Positions 19,668 through 31,497 of a stretch of DNA of 39,416 bases are shown piece by piece. Under the pieces are notes generated by a model. It made no database searches. It worked only from the letters and a program-made list of their open reading frames with translations, and was not told the DNA's origin. Made by a program: the position numbers and the translations under genes. Every line of letters begins with the position of its first letter. Position 1 is the stretch's first letter. Source of the DNA: Devosia sp. (GTDB lineage: Bacteria; Pseudomonadota; Alphaproteobacteria; Rhizobiales; Devosiaceae); contig JACDQI010000209.1 of NCBI GenBank assembly GCA_015657675.1, forward strand, positions 1 through 39,416. Direction: 5' to 3'.

Positions 19668-20977
19668 TGATGACCGAAGCCATGACCGCGCGGCTCAAGC
19701 CCGTGCAGCCCGGACGCACCTCCCTGGTTGCGGTCCTCGACATCGGTTCGACCAAGATCTGCTGCGTGATCGCCCGTCTGGTGCCGCGCGCCGAGGGCAA
19801 GTCGCTGCGCGGACGGTCCCACACGGTCGAAGTCATCGGCTTTGGCTATGGCAAGTCGTCGGGCATCAAGTCCGGCGTCATCACTGATCTCGACAAAGCC
19901 GAGCAGGCCGTGCGGACCGTTGTCGGCATGGCCGAGCGGGCCGCGGGTCTGACAGTGCAGTCGGTGATCGTCAATGTCACCGCCGGCCGACTTGGCTCGG
20001 AAACCTTCTCCGCCACCGTCAACCTGGGTGGTCAGGAAGTCGAACGCGGCGATATCCAGAGGGTGCTGAAGGCCGTGAACGAGCGGTCGGTCCGGCCGGA
20101 GCGCTCGATCGTCCACGCGCTGCCGATCGGCTACGCGCTTGATGGTCAGAAGGGCGTCAAGGATCCGCGCGGCATGGTGGGCGAAAAGCTCAGCGTCGAT
20201 GTGTCGGTGATCTCGGCCGAGACGCTTGCCATGCGCAATATCGAACTGGTGCTGCACCGCTGCCACCTGCAAATCGAGGCGCTGGTGGCCACTCCTTATG
20301 CCTCAGGGCTGTCGACCCTGGTCGACGACGAATCCCATCTGGGTGTCGCGTGCATCGATCTGGGCGGCGCAACTACGACAGTGTCGGTGTTTGCCGAAGG
20401 TCAGCTCGTCTATACCGATGCCATTGCCATTGGCGGACATCACCTCACTCTCGACGTTGCGCGTCACCTCTCGGTCAGCGTTGCAGACGCCGAGCGCCTG
20501 AAGACAGTCTATGGATCGGTGCTGCCCGGCCAGGCTGATGAGCGCGATCTCATCGCCATCGTGCCGGTTGGTGCTACGCCTGATGAGGCGCCGGGCCAGA
20601 TCCCGCGTTCGCACATCACCCGCATCATCCGGCCGCGCATCGAGGAAATGTTCACGGCCGTGCGCGATCGCATGCAGGCGACGGGGATGATGGATATCTG
20701 CGGTCGTCGATTTGTGCTGACCGGCGGCGGCAGCGAACTCACCGGTCTGCCGGAAGTGGCGCGCCGCGTGCTGGCCCGCAATGTGCGCAATGGCCGCCCC
20801 ATGGGGATCTCCGGTCTGCCGGATATGGCCAAGGGTCCGGCCTTTGCGGCTGTTGCCGGCATGCTGATCTATCCGCAGGTCTGCAGCCAGGAGTTCTCGG
20901 AACCCCGCTCGGCCCGCCTCACGGGCACCGATGGCTATTTCGCTCGCGTCGGCAGCTGGCTCAAGTCGGCGTTCTGA
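19664..20977 (+). CDS. ftsA: Cell division protein FtsA
   Basis: VAVLDIGSTKICCVIARL, ERSIVHALPIGYALDG, VACIDLGGATTTVSVF, FVLTGGGSELTGLPE. Confidence 0.96.
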   Translation: MMMTEAMTARLKPVQPGRTSLVAVLDIGSTKICCVIARLVPRAEGKSLRGRSHTVEVIGFGYGKSSGIKSGVITDLDKAEQAVRTVVGMAERAAGLTVQSVIVNVTAGRLGSETFSATVNLGGQEVERGDIQRVLKAVNERSVRPERSIVHALPIGYALDGQKGVKDPRGMVGEKLSVDVSVISAETLAMRNIELVLHRCHLQIEALVATPYASGLSTLVDDESHLGVACIDLGGATTTVSVFAEGQLVYTDAIAIGGHHLTLDVARHLSVSVADAERLKTVYGSVLPGQADERDLIAIVPVGATPDEAPGQIPRSHITRIIRPRIEEMFTAVRDRMQATGMMDICGRRFVLTGGGSELTGLPEVARRVLARNVRNGRPMGISGLPDMAKGPAFAAVAGMLIYPQVCSQEFSEPRSARLTGTDGYFARVGSWLKSAF

Positions 20978-22234
20978 TCAGCGCTTCTTGGCCCGTGCAA
21001 ACGGCTCTGCCGCGTCGTCGAACACCGTTCGGCCGCCATAGTCCGGTGATCGACGCCATTCCTCCGCGACGTAGGACTTCAAGCTCGGTCCCGTCGCGGT
21101 CTTTTCCAGCTGACGCGACTGGCTGTCGAGGCGCTTGAGGGCGTCGGCTTGTTCGCTCTGACCCAGGCGGGCTTTCACCACGGCATATTTCAGCACCTTG
21201 ATGGTCTCGTCGTAGACCTTCAGTGGCACGGGGAAGGGGGCGCCGTCCTTGCCGCCATGGGCCATGGCGAAACGGGCAGGGTCGGCGAAGCGATGCGGGG
21301 CGCCGTGGATGACCTCCGCCACTTGCGCCAGGGACTGCACGGTGCGGGCGCCGATCCCGGGGACCAGCAACAGCTCGGCGAAATCTCGCGGTGCCTGCTC
21401 TTCAGCGGCGGCCAGGGCGCCGTGCAGGCGGCGCATCATCACATCCTTTTCGCGGATATCATGGTGCGCTGGCATGACGAGGTGCGGCAGCAGGCTCATT
21501 TGCGCCGGGGGCTCGACCGGCCTTTTGGGCTGCAGATCGATCAACTGATCGACGATCCCGTCCGGCCCGAGACTGGCGAGCAGGTCGACCTGTGCCTTGC
21601 GCGACCGTTCCGCCCGCTTGTCGGTGAGATTGATGATCTCGCCTTCAGCCTCTCCTTCGATGGCGGCGTGGGGCGCGTCGACGAAGCTTTCGAGCCCCTC
21701 TGAGGTCCAGTGGTACCGGCGGGCGGTGCTCGAAGCGTTTCGCATGCCCTGCTGGACCACCACCCAGTGTCCGTCGGCGGCGACGATGAAGCCGTGGAGG
21801 TAAAGGTCGAACCCGTCCTGAACGGCCGCGCTGTCAACCTTGGCGACGAGCCGGCTGGCCTGGGCCAGTGCCGCCCCATCGAAACCGACCCGGTAGCCGA
21901 TGCTAACGAGTTCCCCCGGAGTCTTGCGAGAATGCCGGCCGCGTCCGCCGCAGACAAACAGACCCAGTTCGCGCTCCATCGGCTGCAGACCGCGCTTTAG
22001 GGCGCCGATGACGCTGGTGGTGATGCCGGAGGAGTGCCAGTCCATCCCCATCACGGCGCCGAAAGACTGGAACCAGAACGGGTTCGCCAGACGTCGGAGC
22101 AGTTCGTCGCGGCCGTATTCCTGGACGATCGCCTCGCAGATCACCCCGCCCAGCTTGGCCATACGCTCGGCCAGCCAGGCCGGTACGCGTCCGCCATGCA
22201 GGGGCAGGTCGGCGCTTCCGGATCGTTGAGCCAT
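20978..22234 (-). CDS. DUF763 domain-containing protein
   Basis: ORF 20978-22282; likely ATG at 22234 (MAQRSGSADLPLHGGRVPAWL); DUF763-type motifs GSADLPLHGG, CGGRGRHSRKTPGEL, HhH-like LLLVPGIGARTVQSLA. Confidence 0.85.
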   Translation of the reverse strand: MAQRSGSADLPLHGGRVPAWLAERMAKLGGVICEAIVQEYGRDELLRRLANPFWFQSFGAVMGMDWHSSGITTSVIGALKRGLQPMERELGLFVCGGRGRHSRKTPGELVSIGYRVGFDGAALAQASRLVAKVDSAAVQDGFDLYLHGFIVAADGHWVVVQQGMRNASSTARRYHWTSEGLESFVDAPHAAIEGEAEGEIINLTDKRAERSRKAQVDLLASLGPDGIVDQLIDLQPKRPVEPPAQMSLLPHLVMPAHHDIREKDVMMRRLHGALAAAEEQAPRDFAELLLVPGIGARTVQSLAQVAEVIHGAPHRFADPARFAMAHGGKDGAPFPVPLKVYDETIKVLKYAVVKARLGQSEQADALKRLDSQSRQLEKTATGPSLKSYVAEEWRRSPDYGGRTVFDDAAEPFARAKKR

Positions 22235-22453
22235 CGATTGCACGCCCCTTGTGTCGATCTGGAACATATCAGGAACGAACAAAAGTGTGAAGCGTCCTGG
22301 AACAGATTGCCGACCGGGCGAGTCGTGTGAATGGGCTTCGCTGCTGCCGATTTGATGAGTCGCGGCCGTGCTTTAGCGGAGGAACTTGCAGTTGCCGACC
22401 ATGCTTAACAGGCCCTTTCAAGTGCCCTGAGCCGTCTTGCAAATTGCGTCGCC

Positions 22454-22494
22454 GTTAACGAAATCGACGGCTTTGTTAGGAGTGGGTTAACGAA
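22454..22494 (+). promoter_or_regulatory. Candidate ftsZ upstream regulatory region (CtrA-like half sites and direct repeat)
   Basis: Direct repeat GTTAACGAA at 22454-22462 and 22486-22494 (32-bp period); TTAG-N7-TTAA at 22476-22490, one mismatch from TTAA-N7-TTAA. Confidence 0.45.
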
Positions 22495-22539
22495 TTGGCG
22501 ACTAAAACTTAGTCAACACGCCACTCATGGGGCCTCTAC

Positions 22540-24204
22540 ATGACGATCAATCTCACGATCCCAGACATCCAGGAACTGAAGCCGCGCATCACCGTCTTTG
22601 GTGTGGGCGGTGCTGGCGGCAACGCCGTCAACAACATGATCAACTCCGGTCTGGATGGCGTCGACTTCGTGGTCGCCAATACCGACGCTCAGGCGTTGGC
22701 GCTGTCGAGCGCGCAGCGGATCATCCAGCTGGGTGTCTCGGTCACCGAGGGTCTTGGTGCTGGCTCGCATCCTGAGGTCGGCAAGGCTGCCGCCGAAGAG
22801 AGCTGGGATGAGATCAATGACCATCTCTCCGGCTCGCACATGGTGTTCATCACTGCCGGCATGGGTGGCGGTACCGGTACAGGTGCAGCCCCGGTTATTG
22901 CGCGAGCCGCGCGGGAGCAGGGGATCCTGACTGTTGGCGTGGTGACCAAGCCGTTCCAGTTTGAAGGCAACCGTCGTGGGCGTTTGGCCGAAGACGGCAT
23001 CGATGAACTGCATCGCCATGTCGACACTCTGATCGTCATTCCGAACCAGAACCTCTTCCGGGTTGCGAACGAGAAGACCACCTTTGCGGACGCATTCAAG
23101 ATGGCGGACCAGGTGCTGTATTCGGGTGTGGCCTGCATTACCGACCTGATGGTCAAGGAAGGTCTGATCAATCTCGATTTCGCCGACGTGCGCGCCGTGA
23201 TGCGCGGCATGGGCAAGGCGATGATGGGTACAGGCGAAGCCTCGGGCGAAGATCGTGCCCGTCATGCGGCAGAAGCCGCAATTGCCAATCCGCTGCTCGA
23301 CGACGTGTCGATGCATGGCGCCCGCGGCCTGCTGATCTCGATCACCGGCGGCCCGGACCTGACGCTCTACGAAGTCGACGAGGCAGCCAGCCGCATCCGC
23401 GAGGAAGTCGACCCGGATGCCAACATCATCCTGGGCGCGACGTTCGATCCGAACATGAATGGCTCGATCCGCGTCTCGGTGGTCGCCACCGGCACGGACG
23501 CCACCATGGTGCAGGCGCTCGAGCCGATGAAGTCGAATGGCACGCGTGCCCCGCTGCAGGCGCAGCAGATTCGCCGTGCCATGCCCGAGTTGGCGCCGCA
23601 GCTGCAGGTCGAAATGCAGCAGCCGGCACCGATGCCGGCGCCTGAACCGCTCGAATCGCAGGTGCAGCAGGCCGTGGCGGAAGCCATCCAGGAGCCGACC
23701 TACGCCAGCTACCAGGACGACGACGGCGTGACGGTGGAGCCCTATATCCCCGCTGCTGCGCACAACATCATCGAAGAGGGCATGCGGGCCCCCGAGGCGC
23801 CGATTCCCAGCGTCTATGTGCCTTCGAGCGCCGAGCGTCCTGATGGTCAGCGGCGGATGCCGCGCACCGAGGAACTGCCGGTTGTTGCAAGACGGTCACT
23901 CGGTGCACAAGAAAAGCATGAACCCGAGCCGCGCAATGCGCGTGCCCTGTTCAAGCGCCTGGCCTCCAATGTCGGTAACGCGCTGCGTCCCACCGATAGC
24001 GTGGGTCGCGACGAGACCACCTATACCAGTGCCGACGACGCTGCTGCGCGTAGTGCCATAGAGGCCGGTGCGCCTAGGGTTTCCCATGCTCCGCAGCCGA
24101 CTCAGGGTGCTTCCGGATCGCTCGACAAGCTCGGTCGTGAGCCCGCTGTCGCCCCGCAGAAAGAGCATATCGAGATCCCGTCATTCCTGCGCAAGCACGG
24201 TTAG
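22540..24204 (+). CDS. ftsZ: Cell division protein FtsZ
   Basis: [37 protein letters not shown]-terminal linker and conserved terminal peptide [11 protein letters not shown]. Confidence 0.98.
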   Translation: MTINLTIPDIQELKPRITVFGVGGAGGNAVNNMINSGLDGVDFVVANTDAQALALSSAQRIIQLGVSVTEGLGAGSHPEVGKAAAEESWDEINDHLSGSHMVFITAGMGGGTGTGAAPVIARAAREQGILTVGVVTKPFQFEGNRRGRLAEDGIDELHRHVDTLIVIPNQNLFRVANEKTTFADAFKMADQVLYSGVACITDLMVKEGLINLDFADVRAVMRGMGKAMMGTGEASGEDRARHAAEAAIANPLLDDVSMHGARGLLISITGGPDLTLYEVDEAASRIREEVDPDANIILGATFDPNMNGSIRVSVVATGTDATMVQALEPMKSNGTRAPLQAQQIRRAMPELAPQLQVEMQQPAPMPAPEPLESQVQQAVAEAIQEPTYASYQDDDGVTVEPYIPAAAHNIIEEGMRAPEAPIPSVYVPSSAERPDGQRRMPRTEELPVVARRSLGAQEKHEPEPRNARALFKRLASNVGNALRPTDSVGRDETTYTSADDAAARSAIEAGAPRVSHAPQPTQGASGSLDKLGREPAVAPQKEHIEIPSFLRKHG

Positions 24205-24234
24205 TCACAGCTTAATGGGCCGTTAAAAACTTCG

Positions 24235-24265
24235 CCCGGTGCGGCTTCCGCGCCGGGTTTTTATT
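24235..24265 (+). terminator. Rho-independent terminator after ftsZ
   Basis: CCCGGTGCGG-CTT-CCGCGCCGGG (one GU pair) followed by TTTTTATT. Confidence 0.85.
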
Positions 24266-24313
24266 GGCTAAGACTGCTTCGGGGCCGTCTGTCGGGGTTT
24301 GGAGTCCAATCGT

Positions 24314-25269
24314 ATGCAGAAGCTTTCGGCGCGGCAGCGCACCCTCGCACGTGCGCTCGAATTCAGCGGTTTTGGTGTCCACAGCGGATTGCCTGTTACC
24401 CTGACGATCGAGCCTGCCCCCGCCGACAGTGGATACCTGATTGCCCGCAAGCTGGAGAGCGGCGTTACCGTCGGCCCGGTAGCGGTGCATTTTTCCCGCG
24501 TTACCCGCACGACTCTCTGCACCACACTCGACCTGGGCGACAGCGTCTCGGTCGCGACGTGGAGCACGTCATTTCGGCACTGTCCGGCATGGGCGTCGAC
24601 AATGCTCTCATCACGCTGACCGGAGCCGAGTGTCCGATTCTCGATGGCAGTGCCTCGCCCTACGTGCAGGGCATCATGGAAGCCGGTCTCGATGTGCAGC
24701 CGGCGCCGCGCCGCTACATCAAGATCATGCGCCAGGTGCTGGTGCGCAACAATGAGGCTTCGGCCGCGCTCGAGCCCTATAACGGCCGTATGCTCGACCT
24801 CGAGATCGATTTCGACAGCCGCGTCATCGGCCGTCAGCGGATGATCTTTGACTGGACGCCGCGCAAGTACTGCGAGGATGTGTCGCGGGCCCGCACGTTT
24901 GGCTTTGTGCGCGATGCCAAGATCCTGCGCCAGGCGGGCTATGCGCTGGGCTCGTCGCTCGACAACTCCATCACCGTGCACGAAGACCGCATCCTCAATC
25001 CGGGCGGCCTGCGCTACGAAGACGAGTTCGTCCGCCACAAGCTGCTGGACGCGATCGGTGATCTGGCGCTTTGCGGCCTGCCGATCTATGGCCGTTTCCG
25101 CTCCTATAAGGGCGGCCACGCCCTGAACGCCCTCGTCTTGCATGGGCTGTTTGCGAGCGAAGCCAACTATGAGATAGTGACGGCCGAAGAACTGCCGTTG
25201 GCGTTCGATGCGCTCGATGACGTGCCCGAAGGGCTCGAAGTTCGGCCCTACCTTCGCTCTGTTGGCTGA
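24314..25269 (+). CDS. lpxC: UDP-3-O-acyl-N-acetylglucosamine deacetylase, reading frame broken near 24556-24561
   Basis: MQKLSARQRTLARALEFSGFGVHSGLPVTLTIEPAP in one frame, then EHVISALSGMGVDNALITLTGAECPILDGSASP in the next; frames join as SVAT-V-EHV if one base is restored. Confidence 0.92.
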
Positions 25270-25338
25270 TCGCCGCTCTGCAGCCACAGTTTTGATCGTT
25301 TTTGTCAGTAGTCGGCTTGTCCGCAGGCGGCGTGTAAC

Positions 25339-26193
25339 GTGACGGGGCTTTTCGTGAATACCAACAGATCTATGGGTTCGTTCAGCCGGGTTGCCCGGAT
25401 CGCGGCAATCGGCCTCTTGGCCGTTACGCTCGCCGGTTGCGACATGTTTGGCGCGCCCAAGGTCAAGGAAGAGACCATCATCCCGCCCGAAACGCTCTAT
25501 GCGGCGGCGATCAAGGATATGGACAACCAGCGCTACGTTACGGCGGTGGCCAATCTCGAAAAGCTCGAACGTCAGCATCCCTACTCGGACTACACCGAGA
25601 AGGCCAAGCTGATGCAGGTCTATGGCAATTATCGCGTCGGCAAGTTCGACGAGGCGATTCTGGCTGCCGACCGCTACGTCGCGCTCTATCCGACCAACAA
25701 GGAAGTGCCTTACGTCCTCTATCTCAAGGGCAACGCCTATTTTGCCCAGATCAAGGACATCACGCGCGACCAGCAGATTTCCAAGGATGCGATCGACACC
25801 TATACGCTGCTGATCGCCAACTATCCCAAGAGCGAGTACGCCAAGGACGCCAAGGAGAAGATCCTGGTTGCCTACGACCAGATGGCCGGCAAGGAGATGT
25901 CCGTCGGCCGCTACTACCTGGGCAATGGCCAGTATGCCGCAGCGATCAACCGCTTCCAGGCTGTTACCGAGCAGTTCCAGACCTCGACCCATATCGAGGA
26001 GGCGCTGTACCGCCTGACCGAGGCGAATCTCGCGCTTGGCCTTGTTGGCGAGGCCCAGACGGCTGCCGCGGTGCTAGGTCACAACTACCCGGCCAGCTCC
26101 TGGTACAAGCAAGCCGTCACACTGCTGCAAAAGCAGGGTCTGGCGCCGCAGATGAACGAAGGCAGCAAGCTGGCTACCCTGAAGAGGGGCTGA
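25339..26193 (+). CDS. bamD: Outer membrane protein assembly factor BamD (lipoprotein)
   Basis: Lipobox LAVTLAGC; TPR-like repeats ERQHPYSDYTEKAKLMQVYGNYRVGKFDEAILAADRYVALYPTN. Confidence 0.92.
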   Translation: MTGLFVNTNRSMGSFSRVARIAAIGLLAVTLAGCDMFGAPKVKEETIIPPETLYAAAIKDMDNQRYVTAVANLEKLERQHPYSDYTEKAKLMQVYGNYRVGKFDEAILAADRYVALYPTNKEVPYVLYLKGNAYFAQIKDITRDQQISKDAIDTYTLLIANYPKSEYAKDAKEKILVAYDQMAGKEMSVGRYYLGNGQYAAAINRFQAVTEQFQTSTHIEEALYRLTEANLALGLVGEAQTAAAVLGHNYPASSWYKQAVTLLQKQGLAPQMNEGSKLATLKRG

Positions 26194-26287
26194 CAAATTC
26201 TGTTGCTTGTTTGTTCTTGCTCACGCTAGGTTGGCCCGGCGCGGGGAAGGGTGATGGTTCGCGCTGGTTTGAGGGTTTGTTCCCGGA

Positions 26288-27952
26288 ATGCTGAGTGCGC
26301 TGTCTGTCCGCAACATCGTTCTGATCGATCAGCTCGATCTGGCACTCGACTCAGGCCTTACCGTGCTGACGGGCGAGACCGGGGCCGGTAAATCCATTCT
26401 CCTTGATGCGCTGACGCTGGCACTGGGCGGCCGCGGCGATGCCTCGCTGGTGCGGGCCGGGGCTGAAAGCGGGCAGGTGGTCGCGGTGCTGTCGCTGCCG
26501 CGCGCCCATCCGGCCCGCGAAGCTCTGCGCGACAATGCCGTTGCCGATGATGAGGACGTCATCCTCCGCCGCGTGCAGTACGCTGACGGCCGGACCCGCG
26601 CCTTCATAAACGACCAGCCCGTCTCCGCCGGGCTGTTGCAGACCGTTGGCCGACTGGTGGTGGAAATCCACGGTCAGCACGATGACCGCGCGCTTGTCGA
26701 CGTCGCCACGCATCGTGCTGCGCTGGACGCCTTTGGCGGTTACGATGTGGCCAGTGTTCGCGCTGCCCATGCCGCCCTGGTCGAAGCCGACACCGCCGTA
26801 GCGGCGCAGAAGGCGATCATCGACGAAGCGTTGTCGCGTGAGGACTATGCCCGCCACGTGGTCGAGGAACTTGCAGCCCTGGGTTTGGAACTGGGCGAAG
26901 AAGAGGTTCTGGCCGAGCGACGGCAGCGGCTGATGACGCTGGAGAAGGCGGCGGAGGAAGTCCGCGATGCCGATGAAATTCTCAACGGGCCGAGCGCCCC
27001 CGGACCGGTTCTCGCCGGGCTGATGCGGCGGCTCTTGCGCAAGGCCGAAGGCGGCGCCGCGATCTTCCAGCCAATTGTCGAGGCACTAGATGCCTCGCTT
27101 GTGGCGCTGGACGGCACCTCGGATGCACTCGAAACGCTCAAGCGCGAGATGGCTTTCGATCCGGCCGATCTGGAACGGGTAGAGGAGCGGCTCTTTGCCC
27201 TGCGCGCCGCCTCGCGCAAGCATCACGTCACCGCCGATGGGCTGCTCGATGTGCTCGCCAAGTATCGCGGCGAACTGGAGATGCTGCAAAGCGGGGAAGA
27301 ATCGCTCAAGACGCTGGAAGCCACCGCTGCGGCCGCCCGCGAGGCCTATCTCAAGGCGGCGACCAAGCTCAGCGCCGAGCGCGAGAAGGCCGCCAAGGCA
27401 TTGACCAAGGCCGTGGAAGCCGAGTTGCCGGATCTCAAGCTGGGCGCTGCCCGCTTCATCGTTGACCGGCAGGTGGATAGTGCCCGGGTCGCGGCCACCG
27501 GCTTTGACCAGGTGGCCTTTCACGTGCAGACCAACCCCGGGACGCTTGCCGGTCCGTTGCTGAAGGTCGCTTCGGGCGGCGAGCTCAGCCGGTTCCTCCT
27601 GGCCCTCAAGGTGGTGCTGGCCGATCGCGGCTCGGCGCCAGTGCTGATCTTTGACGAAATCGACACCGGCGTCGGCGGTGCAGTGGCCGACGCCATCGGC
27701 CGTCGCCTCGGCCGGTTGGCGGGCAGGGTACAGGTCATCTCGGTGACCCACGCGCCGCAGGTGGCAGCACGTGCGCAGACGCACCTACTCATCGAAAAAC
27801 AGGCGATTTCCGAAGGTGCCTTCATGCGGACCCATGTCCGGCCGCTCGACGAGCCGGCGCGGCGCGAGGAAGTGGCCCGCATGCTGGCCGGCGCCACTGT
27901 CACCGAAGAAGCGCGCGCGGCGGCTCGCAAGCTCATTTCAGAGGTTGGTTGA
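26288..27952 (+). CDS. recN: DNA repair protein RecN
   Basis: MLSALSVRNIVLIDQLDL, GETGAGKSILLDALTLALGGR, EIHGQHDDRALVD, ASGGELSRFLLALK, FDEIDTGVGG, ISVTHAPQVAA. Confidence 0.96.
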   Translation: MLSALSVRNIVLIDQLDLALDSGLTVLTGETGAGKSILLDALTLALGGRGDASLVRAGAESGQVVAVLSLPRAHPAREALRDNAVADDEDVILRRVQYADGRTRAFINDQPVSAGLLQTVGRLVVEIHGQHDDRALVDVATHRAALDAFGGYDVASVRAAHAALVEADTAVAAQKAIIDEALSREDYARHVVEELAALGLELGEEEVLAERRQRLMTLEKAAEEVRDADEILNGPSAPGPVLAGLMRRLLRKAEGGAAIFQPIVEALDASLVALDGTSDALETLKREMAFDPADLERVEERLFALRAASRKHHVTADGLLDVLAKYRGELEMLQSGEESLKTLEATAAAAREAYLKAATKLSAEREKAAKALTKAVEAELPDLKLGAARFIVDRQVDSARVAATGFDQVAFHVQTNPGTLAGPLLKVASGGELSRFLLALKVVLADRGSAPVLIFDEIDTGVGGAVADAIGRRLGRLAGRVQVISVTHAPQVAARAQTHLLIEKQAISEGAFMRTHVRPLDEPARREEVARMLAGATVTEEARAAARKLISEVG

Positions 27953-30166
<2,214 letters not shown>

Positions 30167-30193
30167 CCGGGGGGCGCTTCGGAGGGTTTCCCA

Positions 30194-31468
30194 ATGTTCA
30201 AGCGCGTTCTGGCTTTATTGGCCTGCGCCGTCAGCCTGCCGGCCTTTGCGGGCGAGGCTGGCGATCTCACCCGGCAACATCTTTATGCCGGTACGCTGGC
30301 CGAGGCCAAAGTGGCGCTCGCGCCGCTTGGCGCCGCTGGTGACACTGAAGCGCAGTTCGGGCTCGGGCTTATCGAGATTGTCGACGCGATTGGCAGCGTC
30401 AGCCGTGCCTTCTATCGGCATGGCGCCGTGCTCCCCGGTAGCGAATTCGTGCTGGGGAGCGCCATTTCCGGCTCGCTGCCGGCCAATTCCAAGCCGGAAC
30501 CGCTCGACTATGCGGCGTTCCGAAGCATTCTGGAAACGTTAGTCGCGCAGCTCGACACCGCGAGTGTGGCGCTCGAGACGGCTGGTGCCGCGGGCGATTA
30601 TGTGGTGCCGGTCGACCTGCTCAAGATCCGTGTCGATATCAATGGCAACGGGACTGCCGAGGAGGGCGAGACGGTCGCCAATGCGCTGATGGCGGGGCTG
30701 CAGATCGATCCGGCGCAGCTTGCCAACGGCGACGCGGCGGGCGGTGCGGTTGGAGCAGGTGGCCATGATGCAGCGCTGCCGAACACCGAAGTCGGCTTTG
30801 ACCGTGCCGACGCGCTCTGGCTCGCAGGCTATGCCAATGTCATCGCCGCACAGGCGGATTTCCTGCTCGCGCACGACTTTTCCGAGTTCTTCAATGCCAG
30901 CTTCCACCGGGTGTTCCCGGCGGCGGGGCTGCCAATGCAGAACCATTCCAATGGTGGTCGGCTGGTGCTCGACTCGGGCTCGGATAACGCCATTGCCGAT
31001 GCTATCGCCGCCATCCACACCATCAACTGGGCGGTCACCGACCCGGCGCGGCTGAAGCGCGTCCACACGCGGCTGGGCAAGATCGTCGCGCTTTCGCGGC
31101 AGAACTGGGACGCCATCCTGCTCGAGACCGACGACAATCGCGAACTGCTTCCCAGTCCGCGCCAGACCAGCCTGGTGCCCGAAGGGGCTGTCACCGACGA
31201 GATGGTGGCCGCCTGGCGGGCGACGCTCGATGTTGCCGACAGGATCCTGGCTGGCGAGCTGCTGATCCCGCATTGGCGGTTCAAGCAGGGCTTTGACCTC
31301 AAGGCCTACTTCGAAATGGCGACCCGCACCGATTTCGTCATGATCCTCAGCGGCTATGGCGCCTTGCCCTATCTGCGCGACGGGCCGATCGCGACTGCCG
31401 ACAGTTTTGCCGAGGCCAACCGTGTTTTTGGTGACAATCTTCTCGGCTACGCCTTCTGGTTCAACTAA
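30194..31468 (+). CDS. Secreted hypothetical protein with an EF-hand-like loop
   Basis: Signal peptide MFKRVLALLACAVSLPAFA; calcium-loop-like DINGNGTAEEGE. Confidence 0.65.
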   Translation: MFKRVLALLACAVSLPAFAGEAGDLTRQHLYAGTLAEAKVALAPLGAAGDTEAQFGLGLIEIVDAIGSVSRAFYRHGAVLPGSEFVLGSAISGSLPANSKPEPLDYAAFRSILETLVAQLDTASVALETAGAAGDYVVPVDLLKIRVDINGNGTAEEGETVANALMAGLQIDPAQLANGDAAGGAVGAGGHDAALPNTEVGFDRADALWLAGYANVIAAQADFLLAHDFSEFFNASFHRVFPAAGLPMQNHSNGGRLVLDSGSDNAIADAIAAIHTINWAVTDPARLKRVHTRLGKIVALSRQNWDAILLETDDNRELLPSPRQTSLVPEGAVTDEMVAAWRATLDVADRILAGELLIPHWRFKQGFDLKAYFEMATRTDFVMILSGYGALPYLRDGPIATADSFAEANRVFGDNLLGYAFWFN

Positions 31469-31497
31469 GAGTGCATCTCCATCCGGGGTCTTCCATC

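Noticed and set aside
24268-25992. 574-aa minus-strand ORF across lpxC/bamD
   Set aside because: Antisense shadow of two recognised genes; codon-phase artefact in GC-rich DNA
30194-31468. Imelysin/M75 peptidase assignment for the secreted protein
   Set aside because: I could not find the GxHxxE motif expected for imelysin-like proteins
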